Shown: positions 9,701 to 17,775, counted from the stretch's first letter. The stretch is 64,000 bases of DNA from V1-33 sp964523105 (GCA_964523105.1 CAZFZN010000002.1:248001-312000); one strand, 5' to 3'. Notes: generated by a model from the sequence alone, not told the origin. Made by a program: numbers and translations.

Positions 9701-10909
9701 AAGCGTGCCGCCGCCATCACGCAGGGTTATCGCACCCGTGACGTCGCCTTCCGCACCTTCCGCACCGAAGTCCTGGAGCAGTATCAGACGCTGCTCGACT
9801 GGGCCACGCGCTACACCTGGCTCGCCGCCAAAGCCTACGACTACGAAACCGGCCTGCTCGGCAGTGGAGACGGTCAGGAATTCCTCGACAGCATCGTCGC
9901 CACCCGCGCGCTCGGACTGCGCGATGCCGCCGGCCAGCCGATCTTCGGCGCCAGCAGCACGGGAGATCCCGGATTGTCCGGCCAGCTCGCCAAGCTCAAA
10001 GGCGACTGGAGCAGCGTGCGCACGCGGCTCGGTTTCAACAATCCTGACACCTACGGCACGGTCTTCAGCCTGCGCGAGGAACTCTTCCGCATCCCCCGCG
10101 ATACGCCCTCCGCCAGCGGCGACACGGACGTGAACGACGACAGCCAGGAGGACAAGACATGGAAGGAGAAGCTCCAGACACTCATGGTTACCGACCTGCG
10201 CAACGACGCCGACGTGTCCGCGCACTGTCTGCAAATCAGCGGCAGCACCACGCCCGTGCCCGGCTTCATCATTCCCTTCAGCACGACAGTGACCGACGGC
10301 CTGAACTTCTTCGGTCAGCCGCTCGCGGCCGGTGATCACACCTATTCGAGCACGAGCTTTGCCACCAAGATCCACAGCGCCGGCATCGTGCTCGACGGCT
10401 ATGTCGGGCTCGACGCCTATGCCACCGGCAGCCCCACCGCGACCGGCCCCAACAGCAGCGCGCCGAACGCTCTCAGCGCGACGCCGTATGTGTTCTTCAT
10501 CCCCACGGGTGAGGATACCATGCGCACGCCACCGCTCGGCGACGGCAGCGAGCTGCGCCGCTTCACCATCCAGGACTATGCGCTGCCGCTGCCCTTCAAT
10601 ATCGGCGACAGCCAGTTCAGCGATGTGGACTTCTGGACCGGCAGCAATTCGCTCAGCGAAGGCTTCCTGACACCGCGCAAGCACCAGGCCTTCCGCGCCG
10701 TGGACCATCCATTCTACTTCTTCACGCCGCTCACCTCCGACTTCACCAACCGCCGCCTCGTCGGCCGCAGCGCATGGAATACCGGCTGGAAGATCGTCAT
10801 CCCCGCCAACACCCTGCTCAACGACACGGCCGAAGCCACCCGCCGCTTCCTCCGCAGCATCCGCGACGTGAAGCTCTACCTGCGCACCTACAGCTACTCG
10901 GGGAATTGA
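3776..10909 (+). CDS. Giant exported protein with Tc-toxin-A-like C-terminal architecture, 2377 aa
   Basis: The signal peptide ends at AHA (residue 22). Residues ~25-1180 are beta-rich, with many Tyr/Trp-rich strands and no recognised domain. A conserved-looking middle follows (NPFNQRISDFFNNAVNTDV near 1182; an EF-hand/dockerin-like DGRIDAADAQRMFPQGHGDA near 1381). From about 1785 it becomes helical: a coiled-coil stretch (1788-1855), an apolar stretch (about 1874-1897, ILYVTALGIGTTISLAAN), a second long helical stretch (1900-2030) ending in AAKAYDYETGLL, then FSLREELFRIP (~2097), and a beta-rich tail ending in W-K-I-V-I-P and I-R-D-V-K-L-Y-L-R-T-Y. This order (helix, apolar hairpin, helix, Ala/Tyr/Glu helix, beta domain ending in a D-V-x-L-x-L-R-Y-like strand) and the total length resemble TcA subunits of Tc toxins. 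The similarity is my own by-eye reading and could be convergent; no TcB/TcC partner is in the window. Confidence 0.6.
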   Translation: MKRYLFYALGLLFLLPTPRAHADVQATVQNRLPAPPEVGSPTPGQFSSAAITSGGVDRAATTHPQPAAYPAATTGGVTRQLRRVVIGTSFALGSPDFAFGDQITPPLGNWRAKPAQPGEFIRTIDGDTQPVPAGTVLHYYYSPHSEKVYAAEPGSVDVHWVSATSTNGIYTVQKETYIVSAVPSGTVEPSRIFWTESPSDGPPVYLPPAVKEAYIHYRSDFPANSGTPVNGNDKTFYLDAQPGSKIFRARERTGRIFIELLGETTDAVNGLRESLGVRVVDVFSGTTPGETSFNVTAHLGERLQPSNGDASLVPDESPIGSTTTPPFIFNRPLNNDPAYFAEQETTADGQAVIFWKKPDAQGIRWPYFRNNYILEWPTDGADYALNALDGSDIATPVDVFTEHTPLLIHQDTPDEAALNGGTFTVSPGTDGTNRALLLMQSNGRFWYVRVLSATQDKFTGINGGTQTVAGVTVPGMVNYTGTALVGERLAPPPLAPDDTLGPLSRAGHIVVSTGKAFHPLAYLDPQGPAGFAAAEAQSEIIPVNALSGQNQLRVKWFRRLAAPSADFRPLYWPAVTATYTISWPSESTDANDEIVMARNNGTGGQLAGLSDLSLYAQNDTSLPGYNPNEEHAMLIAGEAYALRDDLNTSATSLPAVLVNYRAPDGRPAMRVFRVLREKQDALHNYRFQYNVDAGTILQAPAPLPFLPPPVNAQGQLMNAEVATQGADAGNNTPAYYDKFTYEDRKHSHWVYRGPHTGTLGSFTMRYYYVVQQGFDFPGVTPRPEVGSIQPYLRAGAPGSYVDQPVDVVFQPQWPAGTPVLNFGQTLGKAQFGLPDMRNQTSVQVIYEQSRASTAAADVITVNLLDPTREKTYLMGSGQLQSVPGSVATDARNGKVYFQNLPPHLKERFYFNPLIGTKGALVFEGRFVDDIVGDDYFLLNVLRGDDLDAVKDLVPASDANRSAWNSAVDGLATIVETKVPSTTVPGTWEVDTAQNITRTSEQPVVITDDDQVVNSYALAAAGIGSGYVTVITGNGGAHATPEGEPVSMHIIRVGEGNYRGQVKPLLSANPLDEKVTLRHSGDFAGNPGDYEFQWRYSPPIGGRAPSLDPGLDFPGDAWINPGGSDLGNQYIVQGASVQTLSDNYWIMRYRPRSTSHPAHLVWSDWTAPALAEGWIKRALAGINPFNQRISDFFNNAVNTDVSILTQAGARWEGDVALNLSNINEFGLLEIYETILNRGIMLSINGAPPQDYGPANDALLLASGYISDLYSIIGDEAAADAANPTIAFDAQAIGSVASSQVAVDFEQVFNQTSTARFAFQGQVANLMEEELALLRGRDDLNSPGVEISPSYNRMYWNYTRGISAGEVIYALNYNIRERQEDSADGRIDAADAQRMFPQGHGDAFGHYLSALTPYYRLLTNDNFTWAPRIEAVNVLGVPVQVDYLDERKFASAAARVTRTAKQIVSLVQRQAQSSDRSQGWRRLRDGDDAAQNYRDGTATSAKRTRHWGMDEWAARGGQGAFYHWVVANAVLPAEDTEHTGIQKIDRRTVPELDELALNADEIQKAADKANAWLNPLGLDANSTLFDISPAEVAAGKTHFEQIYDRAVASLNNAFSTFDQATASSRLLRSLENQADDLSAAVYDQERAFNLKLIEIYGTPYAGDIGTGKAYPAGYDGPDLYRYFYVNRATAFTDAFNAGQDYTVTVNAVGYWSEGRQYFPEDPGELDFNEFYLPEDRMTPMSFTMSAEGGVQYATPEMGRRQRPGLIQIALQDIDASREDVIAYLDVYNRRQAILQEKVETFNEAIQAYLNRQDISSTARDEIDTLLNSIAALRSTANTAEAAAAIVDAVANAATEGFPDTIGTSNDPSFAARFSAKILYVTALGIGTTISLAANSAADFDETDVALLENDLDRQLEEAGFPPEYLAMAADVQAAFYDWYATTSNVDQPLMMLQKRRMQLYALIAEGESVQRSREIFRKRAAAITQGYRTRDVAFRTFRTEVLEQYQTLLDWATRYTWLAAKAYDYETGLLGSGDGQEFLDSIVATRALGLRDAAGQPIFGASSTGDPGLSGQLAKLKGDWSSVRTRLGFNNPDTYGTVFSLREELFRIPRDTPSASGDTDVNDDSQEDKTWKEKLQTLMVTDLRNDADVSAHCLQISGSTTPVPGFIIPFSTTVTDGLNFFGQPLAAGDHTYSSTSFATKIHSAGIVLDGYVGLDAYATGSPTATGPNSSAPNALSATPYVFFIPTGEDTMRTPPLGDGSELRRFTIQDYALPLPFNIGDSQFSDVDFWTGSNSLSEGFLTPRKHQAFRAVDHPFYFFTPLTSDFTNRRLVGRSAWNTGWKIVIPANTLLNDTAEATRRFLRSIRDVKLYLRTYSYSGN

Positions 10910-10920
10910 CCGGACCCCGT

Positions 10921-12588
10921 TCAGCGCCGCAGCTTCCGCGCTGCGATATTCATAAACTGCTTCGCCTCGCCAACCCGCATCACGCTTGCCAATAGCATGT
11001 AGGCCGTGCCCGCGGCGACAATGGTGAGGCCCAGCGAGAGGCAGCGGTTGAAAAAGCCAAAGCCGTCCCAGCGCGGCTCCATGACGAAATGCCAGCTCAG
11101 CCACGACACCAGGCCCAGCGCCACGACCGGCGCGGCGAGGCGCGCCAGTGTTTCCAGCAGTTTGCGGCCCTCGAGGCCGCCGGCGATCCTTGTGAGCAGC
11201 ACATACAGGATGGTGCAGTTGGCGCAGGCCACCACCGCAGTGGTGAGAGCGAGGAAAGTGTGGTCGAATCTGAAAACGAACACGAACAGCGAGTTCAGCA
11301 GCGCATTCACGCCAATGCTGATGAGCGCGACGATCATGGGCACAAAGCGGTGCCCGATCGCCGTGAAGGCAGGCTGCACCACTTTGATCAGGGCATAAAA
11401 CACCAGCCCGATGGCATACCAGCGCAGCGCCCCGGCGGTCTGGAGCGTTTCATAAGGGGTGAATTTCCCCCGCTCGTAGAGCAGTGAGATGATCGGATAG
11501 GCGAGCACGAACAATCCCAAAGCCGACGGCAGCGTGAGAAAGGTGACGAGCCGGTTTCCGCCTCCGAGAATCTCGCGGAATTTCGGCGTAATGCCCTCCG
11601 TGGCCACGCGCGACAGCGCCGGCAGCGTCACCGTGGCCACCGCCACGCCAAAGACGCCGAGCGGCAGCTGCATGAGTCGAAAGGCGTAATTGAGCCACGA
11701 AACCGGACCGTCCTTTTCCACCAGATAGGACGCGAAGATGGTGTTGAGCAGCACGTTCACCTGAACGGCACTGCCGGCGATGACGGCGGGCCACATGAGG
11801 TGCAGAATGCGGCGCACGCCGGAGTCCTTCCAGTCGCGGCTGAAATTGAAACGGTAGCCGGTTTTCCACAGTGCCGGAAGCTGCACGCCAAGCTGCGCCA
11901 GGCCGCCCAGCAGCGTGCCGATGCTGAATCCGATCATGGCCCACTGACCGAACGTGTGCGTCTCGTCCCAGTCCCCGAAGAATTTCTCCATCGCCCAGCC
12001 GAGTCCGGCCCCGCCGGCGATGCTCATGATGTTGAAGAAGCTGCTCGCCATCGCCGGCACGCCATAGACTTTCTTCGCATTGAGAATGCCCATCACCAGC
12101 GCCGCGAGGCTCACCAGCAGGATGAACGGGAACATGATCTGCGCGAGCGTTACGGTGAACGGAATCTTCCATTCCTCATCCGCCCAGCCGCCCGCGAGAA
12201 TCCTGACAATAATCGGCGCCAGCAGCACGCCACCGAGCGCGATGACGCTCATGAACACCGTCGCCAGGCTCAAAATGCGATGCGCCAGTTCCCACGCCGA
12301 CCGGTCGCCCTCCGTCTTCATCTTCTGCGAGAATACCGTGACAAATGCCGTGCTCAGCGCGCCTTCCGCAAACAGATCGCGCAGCATGTTCGGTGTGCGA
12401 AACGCCACCAGAAAGCAGTCGCGCAGTCCCTTGTCGAACCACTTCGCGAACAGCATGTCGCGGATCAGCCCCAGCACGCGGCTGCACATGATGCACAAGG
12501 CCACCAGACCGGTCGTCTTCGCCGACGCCGCGTGTTCTTCCTGGGGCGGCGGCGGGTCGGCGGGCTGGTTGTAGTAATGGAGGGCCAT
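10921..12588 (-). CDS. murJ: Lipid II flippase MurJ
   Basis: MurJ (MviN) moves undecaprenyl-pyrophosphate-linked lipid II across the inner membrane for peptidoglycan synthesis. The 555-aa product has the N-terminal family signature SRVLGLIRDMLFAKWFD, then AFRTPNMLRDLFAEGALSTAF, and about 14 hydrophobic segments spread along its length, as expected for this MOP-superfamily exporter (E. coli MurJ is 511 aa). The Arg residues following SRVLG and in NMLRDLF correspond to conserved charged cavity residues of the family. An extra Pro-rich cytoplasmic N-terminus (about residues 8-20) precedes the first helix. It is the last gene of the long minus-strand block, 97 bp after tsaC, and converges with the giant exported gene, their stops being only 11 bp apart. 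Confidence 0.97.
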   Translation of the reverse strand: MALHYYNQPADPPPPQEEHAASAKTTGLVALCIMCSRVLGLIRDMLFAKWFDKGLRDCFLVAFRTPNMLRDLFAEGALSTAFVTVFSQKMKTEGDRSAWELAHRILSLATVFMSVIALGGVLLAPIIVRILAGGWADEEWKIPFTVTLAQIMFPFILLVSLAALVMGILNAKKVYGVPAMASSFFNIMSIAGGAGLGWAMEKFFGDWDETHTFGQWAMIGFSIGTLLGGLAQLGVQLPALWKTGYRFNFSRDWKDSGVRRILHLMWPAVIAGSAVQVNVLLNTIFASYLVEKDGPVSWLNYAFRLMQLPLGVFGVAVATVTLPALSRVATEGITPKFREILGGGNRLVTFLTLPSALGLFVLAYPIISLLYERGKFTPYETLQTAGALRWYAIGLVFYALIKVVQPAFTAIGHRFVPMIVALISIGVNALLNSLFVFVFRFDHTFLALTTAVVACANCTILYVLLTRIAGGLEGRKLLETLARLAAPVVALGLVSWLSWHFVMEPRWDGFGFFNRCLSLGLTIVAAGTAYMLLASVMRVGEAKQFMNIAARKLRR

Positions 12589-12685
12589 GGGGAATTAAGA
12601 ATGACGAATGCAGACTTAAGAAGTGGCTAGGGATGCGGCGTCGAACTCGAAGGCTGGGATTTCTTCATTCTTCATTCTGCACTCT

Positions 12686-13711
12686 TCAATTAGCAGCCGC
12701 CCGCCGCAGCCGCTCCACAATCGCCACGCCCACCCCGCGCTCGGGCACGGGTTCGGCAATAATCTCATCCGCGCCGCATTCATCGAGCTGGCGCAGACAG
12801 TGGAAGAAGCGGACCGCGGCTTCGGGAAGCTTGCCATTACCGGGCGAAAGCGTCATGGTGAAGTGCCAGTCGGTCAGCGGCAGATAGCCGTCGGCCTCGT
12901 CTCCGCGGTAACTGAGCAGCGCGTAGCGTTTGCCAGGCTCCGGCTGAAAATCGCGCGGGCTGCTGAGCAGCCGCAGCGGCGTGCGCGGCGCATAGTGACT
13001 CGGCAACTGCCCCGGCACTTCCGTCTTCTCCGTCGTGTCGTTGGCGAATTCCACTTTGCCGAACGGCTGCAAGTCCTCCTTCGTCACCGGCCCCGCGCGC
13101 AGCACGCGGATCAGCGGTTTTTGTTCCCCGCGCGACACCACTTTGATGATCGTGCTCTCCAGCCCCTGATGACACGCGCCGCCGTCCACAATGAGCGGGA
13201 TGCGTCCATCCAGTTCTTTGAGCACCGCGGCGGCGGAGGTCGGACTGATGCGGCCAAAGCGGTTCGCGCTCGGCGCGGCCAGCGGTCGCGCGAGACTGGT
13301 GACGATGCGGCGGAAAATCGGGTTCGCGCTCATGCGCACGGCCACCGTCGGCAGGCCGGCGGTCACGATGTCAGGCACCGCAGGCGTTTTCGGCAGCACC
13401 AGTGTCAGCGGCCCCGGCCACAAGTGTTCGATGATCTGTGCGACAGCCTTGGCGATGTCATCGGGAATGACCGCCACCTGTGCCAGCCAGTCGCGGTGCG
13501 GCAGATGCACGATGAGCGGGTCGAACGACGGCCGCTCTTTCGCCGCGAACACCTTTGCCACCGCCTCCGGATTCATCGCATCCGCGGCCAATCCGTACAC
13601 GGTCTCGGTGGGAAGCGCGACGACTTCCCCGCGGGACAACAGTTCGACCGCCTGACGCACAGCCTCTTTAAGCCGGTCATGGCGGTCGGTTTCAGCAATG
13701 ATGGTCTGCAT
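12686..13711 (-). CDS. tsaC: Sua5-type L-threonylcarbamoyladenylate synthase
   Basis: This enzyme condenses L-threonine, bicarbonate and ATP into threonylcarbamoyl-AMP, the first step of the universal t6A37 modification of ANN-decoding tRNAs. The N-terminal YrdC-like catalytic domain shows VVALPTETVYGLAADA (residues ~34-50) and the KxR motif with its partner residues in AAKERPSFDPLIVHL, plus PSANRFGRISPTSA. At 341 aa it carries the C-terminal Sua5 domain missing from the shorter TsaC form, with the linker PSHYAPRTPLRLL at about 237-250. It lies 33 bp downstream of the ABC permease block on the same strand, and may be co-transcribed with it and with murJ. Confidence 0.96.
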   Translation of the reverse strand: MQTIIAETDRHDRLKEAVRQAVELLSRGEVVALPTETVYGLAADAMNPEAVAKVFAAKERPSFDPLIVHLPHRDWLAQVAVIPDDIAKAVAQIIEHLWPGPLTLVLPKTPAVPDIVTAGLPTVAVRMSANPIFRRIVTSLARPLAAPSANRFGRISPTSAAAVLKELDGRIPLIVDGGACHQGLESTIIKVVSRGEQKPLIRVLRAGPVTKEDLQPFGKVEFANDTTEKTEVPGQLPSHYAPRTPLRLLSSPRDFQPEPGKRYALLSYRGDEADGYLPLTDWHFTMTLSPGNGKLPEAAVRFFHCLRQLDECGADEIIAEPVPERGVGVAIVERLRRAAAN

Positions 13712-13744
13712 CTACCGGTAACGAGGCCGCCATCATTCCCCGGG

Positions 13745-15340
13745 CTACCTGGCATTCAAGGGGTCTTTGCCGGCATCAAATTCCGGATAGAGCGTCACGA
13801 TCCCCTCCTCCGGCACCGCAATGAACGGCGTCTCCTCTCCCGGCGCAAAATGCCAGAGTTCCGCCCCGCGCAGCACCTCCGGCGTCCAGCGCGCACCGGC
13901 GGCAAGTTCGGCATCGGGCATGGACACGTCGAGGAAGCCTTTCTCCCCGGAGAATTGAGGGGCCTGAAAATTCATCGAGCCTTCGCCGGCACGAAGCAGT
14001 GCCGCAGTCAGTTCAGGCAAGTGGAGCACGAATACATGAGATGCAGGGTCCACCTCCGAGTAGAATGAATAATACGCATGTCGCAGTTCCAGATGAATGC
14101 GAAGATTCAGTTCGCCGGGCTTCAATTCAACGATCCGCAGGTGTGTCCCATCGCGGGCTCCTTCAGCACCGGCTTCAAGTTTCACCGAAAAACAGCTTCC
14201 AGGGGCGATGAGCCGTCCTTTGGCCGTTCCTTGCAGCCGGGCCTGCATCGGCCCCTGCCATTCCCAATCATGGAGACGCCAGTACTGCGCATCCTCAGTG
14301 ACCGGAACATTGGAATACCAGCGCGTCCCGCTCGGAAACTGAGACCGCATCCAGGATCCGGCACGAGGTATGGAGAAATAAGCTTCCCTCCCGCCATGCC
14401 CCAAACCGTACCAGTCCAAATACGGCCCGCCGCGATCTCCCCAGGACGGAGGCAGCCCAGGCCAGGTCGCAGAGATGTCATCCAGCAGCGCGATCTCTGA
14501 AGACTCCGGCACACCTGAAATTTTCAGCAGCCCGGCGACTCGCACATCCGCCGATGAATCGTCACCCGGGACTGTCGCTGCGATTGTAAGTTCTCTGACA
14601 CCGAGGCGACGCACCGCCAGCCAAATCATCGGCGGCGCCAGAATCAGCCAGAGACCAGCAGCCACGATTACTCCTCGGTTCAGGCTCCGGCGCAGCCATG
14701 CAGCCCAGATGAGCATCATCTCAGCCGCGGGTACTAAACTTGCGACAAAAAAGAAACGCCAGGGATCGGTCAGCGGTCCCGGAAATCCGCTCCACCGTGA
14801 CTCCCTGTTCGTGAGTTGCTCTTCCAGCAGCCATTGCAGCCAAACGCCGGCGGCGACTAAGCTTCCGCAAATCAAAATCACGCCCGGGCCGCGCAGCCAG
14901 CCACTCGCCAACGAACTCAGCGCGACGAGCACCAGCAGCGCGGCAATCAACATCGCCGGCGTCATCATCCCTTCCAGCCACTGCGACGCCGTCTGATCCA
15001 GCAGCAGGCCGTTTACCGCCCAGCAGGCTATCGCCGGCCCGGCAAGGCCGACCACGACATAGCAGAAGTGGGCGAACAAAACGCTGTGCCAGCGCGGAGG
15101 ACGTGTGCGCCAAAAGGAAGTGGTGCCGGCAGCGGGCACAGCGTCGCCCGCGTCCAATGCCAGCGCCCCTGCCATGAACAACAAGGCGAAGTGAAGGATC
15201 GCGGAGAGTCTGGCCACGCCAAAGAGTTCGGCATAGTTCCACGCAGCCGCGGTGAGTGCAGCCCACAGCAGCGCATGAACGATGAGCATCACCCGTCGCC
15301 GGCGCACCAGCCATAGGAACTCATGCAGCACATGTCTCAT
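13745..15340 (-). CDS. ABC-type permease-like membrane protein, type B, copy 2 (531 aa)
   Basis: Last gene of the GntR/ABC operon. The N-terminal half (about 1-255) holds six or more hydrophobic segments and the motif FWRTRP after the second one, which marks this ABC-2-like permease group. The C-terminal half (about 260-531) is soluble and lacks recognised motifs; with this topology it may be extracytoplasmic. It is a paralogue of the protein at 17772-19292: both begin MRHxLH, share the S/AFWRTRP block, the ACW-x-x-NGLLLD block and the sequence GTRWY in the soluble half. Its ATG overlaps the stop of the preceding permease by 4 bp (ATGA), so translation is probably coupled. The substrate cannot be read from the sequence. 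Confidence 0.8.
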   Translation of the reverse strand: MRHVLHEFLWLVRRRRVMLIVHALLWAALTAAAWNYAELFGVARLSAILHFALLFMAGALALDAGDAVPAAGTTSFWRTRPPRWHSVLFAHFCYVVVGLAGPAIACWAVNGLLLDQTASQWLEGMMTPAMLIAALLVLVALSSLASGWLRGPGVILICGSLVAAGVWLQWLLEEQLTNRESRWSGFPGPLTDPWRFFFVASLVPAAEMMLIWAAWLRRSLNRGVIVAAGLWLILAPPMIWLAVRRLGVRELTIAATVPGDDSSADVRVAGLLKISGVPESSEIALLDDISATWPGLPPSWGDRGGPYLDWYGLGHGGREAYFSIPRAGSWMRSQFPSGTRWYSNVPVTEDAQYWRLHDWEWQGPMQARLQGTAKGRLIAPGSCFSVKLEAGAEGARDGTHLRIVELKPGELNLRIHLELRHAYYSFYSEVDPASHVFVLHLPELTAALLRAGEGSMNFQAPQFSGEKGFLDVSMPDAELAAGARWTPEVLRGAELWHFAPGEETPFIAVPEEGIVTLYPEFDAGKDPLNAR

Positions 15341-17775
15341 GGGGCTTTGGGAGCGGAGGGTTTACGTACGAAGCGGCGCATTGCGCGGTCGAAGTTGAAG
15401 TCATCCGCCGACAGGCCCTCGAACCATTTCATGAACTCCTGCGTCACCGGGCGCGGCTGGTAGTAGCGCAACTTTCCATCCTTCCCAACCGCAAGGCCGG
15501 AGGGTGGAGGCGGACGGCCATCGGCATCCAGCACACTGCGCTCCAGGTAGTAGGCTGCGTGAATCTGTCTCCAATTGTCACTTCTGTTCGCGGTGAGATT
15601 GTGGAGAAGGTCATTCAGGAACCTCGGCTGCCCGCCGGTGACAAGGGCCTCCCATTGCTTGACTTTCCACGGAAATTCGCGCCGCGCTTTATCCAGACGT
15701 TCTGGCAGTTCCGCTGCGAGGTCCGGCATGGATTCCCAGTAGAGCACGGTCGGCACATCGAGAGTAAAATGCCAGCGCATCCAATCATGGAAAACAGGGT
15801 CGCGCAGCGCCCGGCACAGCGACATCAGATCATTTACGGTCGCGTCATCCATCCTTGATTTGCCACTGCGAATACGTTCCAGGACTACAGACTTCACCTC
15901 TTCATGCCATCCGCGCTGTTCGATGACCGGTGCCAGCCATGTGGCTCCCGGAAACCGCCGCAGCAATTCGCTGCGATTCTCGTCAGGAAATCCGGCCACC
16001 AGCGCCTGCACCAGCGCATTGTCCCGGCGCACTGGATTCAGCACAGCGATGTCCAGACACTGCGACCACCATTTCGCGATGAAAGCCGGCATCTTCTCCG
16101 GCTCTGACAATTGCTTCCGGCCTTTGAGCCAATGGATGTAATAGGTCGCATCCCGCTCCGGAGCACTGGCATCCGGCACCGGCAACGTGGAGCCCGGCTG
16201 CCAGACAAAAGTGCTCAGATGCCCGCGGAACGGCTCGGGGTCCGGCTCCGGCGGCGGCGACGGCGCCCGTGGCTTCTCTCCTGGCAGTTCCGGCTCCGGC
16301 CTGGGAAAAGTCTTGCGAAGCGAAGTGACTCTCACCATGCGAACACACTGCTCCTCGCGGACCAGCGTAATCCTGACAGGCGCCTGTTCGACCTTTTGGA
16401 ATTCTCTTGTCCGGCGGTCCAGAAAAATGGGATCCCAATGAGGCCCTGGATAGTCTTTTCCGGGGAGAACATTCTTTAACTTCCTCCATCGACCGTGCGG
16501 AAACCAACTGGAATACAGCGGTCCACCGGTCACCCGCAGCTCTTCAATGCCCGCGCCCGGTGCGACCCTGCCCCGTTCTCGAACCAGCGACTCCAGCCCA
16601 AAGAGTTGACGCTCATAAACCCAGCCGTGCCCCCGTGCCTTGATATGACCCGCCGGGGGCAGTTCGATTTCGTCGCACGCCACCAGCGTCGCCAGCACCT
16701 TCATACGCACCTCCAGGTGCTCGTCACCGGACAAACCATTAGTTTCAGACGGAGACCAGGTTACTTCCAGATCATTACTCCGCCGCTTCAGGTAAATGCC
16801 GCCGTAAGCCGGTGCCCATGCACTCCAGTCTCCACCACTCTTGCGACGCCACGAGGAAGCGAGGATTTCCAAACTGTTCACAGCCGGTTCACCGTCCGAC
16901 CATTGAGGATAGTGGAAACCTTCAGCCATGAAGCCCTGCCCTTCGTCTGAATCCTGACCAATCGGCCGCACCACCCACTCATCCCCGCCACTGGTGGACA
17001 CCGCACGCTCCAGCGGCCCGGGAAAGACACGGCGCAGCGCATACGAAGCCGCGCAGCCAGCCATCGCCAGCAGCGGCAGCAGCAAGCCCGCCAAACAACT
17101 GTACCGCACCGCGTGCCTCGCCGATCTTCCCGCTGCCCTCAAACAAAGCAACGCCGGCAGAGACAGGAGAACCGTCATCACCAGCCACGACGGCGGCATT
17201 GCGAACCACTCGCGCGGCAGTTCCCATTCCAGTCCATGACCCGCCGCCCACACGGAACCGGCGAGGGCCAATCCCAACAGCAGCCCGCCCGGATGCGGCC
17301 ATGCCCTGATCCACAACCACAGCGCCGCTGCGAGCGGAGCCGCCACTTTCAGCGCCAGCCAAAATACATGCAGCACCGTCCCGGGATCGAAACCCGCCGC
17401 CAGCGGCATCGCGGCATAACCAATCACCAGCGGCAGCACGATGCCCGCGATCACAAAGCACAGCCGCGACGCGAACCGCACGTCCCGGCTTCCCGCCCGC
17501 GTCATCAGCCATGTCCGCCGCCGCACCGGCGAATCCGATCCCGCCACGAGCAGAAGCACCAGCACCGCCCAGCCCAGGGCTCCGTGCGATACCCACAATG
17601 CGACATCGCCAACGCTGTCCGGCCCATCCACATCTCCGGGCCCCGGCGGCGAAAAATGCAACGACTCCGCCCACGCAAACAACCCCGTATGCAGCAACAC
17701 CAGCCCCCACAGCGCCAGCACCAGCCAGCTCCAGCGGAGGAAATCGAACTTCAGACAGTGCAGCAGCAGTTTCAT
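15337..17775 (-). CDS. ABC-type permease-like membrane protein, type A, copy 2 (812 aa)
   Basis: The N-terminal ~250 residues contain about six membrane segments, with the motif RRTWLMTR (near residue 90) that parallels FWRTRP in the type-B partners. A long soluble part follows (about 255-812), with a Pro-rich stretch (GEKPRAPSPPPEPDPEP) in its middle and a helical, repeat-like C-terminus. It is a paralogue of the 800-aa protein at 19289-21691: both start MKLLLHxLKFD, share WLMTR, and end with matching blocks such as W-E-x-(M/L)-P-(D/E)-L-A-x-E-L-P. The start overlaps the upstream gene's stop by 4 bp and its stop overlaps the next start by 4 bp. The role is inferred only from the operon: membrane half of a transporter driven by the ATPase at 21688-22608. 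Confidence 0.8.
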   Translation of the reverse strand: MKLLLHCLKFDFLRWSWLVLALWGLVLLHTGLFAWAESLHFSPPGPGDVDGPDSVGDVALWVSHGALGWAVLVLLLVAGSDSPVRRRTWLMTRAGSRDVRFASRLCFVIAGIVLPLVIGYAAMPLAAGFDPGTVLHVFWLALKVAAPLAAALWLWIRAWPHPGGLLLGLALAGSVWAAGHGLEWELPREWFAMPPSWLVMTVLLSLPALLCLRAAGRSARHAVRYSCLAGLLLPLLAMAGCAASYALRRVFPGPLERAVSTSGGDEWVVRPIGQDSDEGQGFMAEGFHYPQWSDGEPAVNSLEILASSWRRKSGGDWSAWAPAYGGIYLKRRSNDLEVTWSPSETNGLSGDEHLEVRMKVLATLVACDEIELPPAGHIKARGHGWVYERQLFGLESLVRERGRVAPGAGIEELRVTGGPLYSSWFPHGRWRKLKNVLPGKDYPGPHWDPIFLDRRTREFQKVEQAPVRITLVREEQCVRMVRVTSLRKTFPRPEPELPGEKPRAPSPPPEPDPEPFRGHLSTFVWQPGSTLPVPDASAPERDATYYIHWLKGRKQLSEPEKMPAFIAKWWSQCLDIAVLNPVRRDNALVQALVAGFPDENRSELLRRFPGATWLAPVIEQRGWHEEVKSVVLERIRSGKSRMDDATVNDLMSLCRALRDPVFHDWMRWHFTLDVPTVLYWESMPDLAAELPERLDKARREFPWKVKQWEALVTGGQPRFLNDLLHNLTANRSDNWRQIHAAYYLERSVLDADGRPPPPSGLAVGKDGKLRYYQPRPVTQEFMKWFEGLSADDFNFDRAMRRFVRKPSAPKAP

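Noticed and set aside
7811..11104. 1097-codon open frame antisense to the giant exported gene
   Set aside because: It is the mirror of a high-GC coding frame; the protein is Arg/Gly/Ala-rich without domains, and it would also overlap murJ. The plus-strand frame has a signal peptide and ordered domain pattern.
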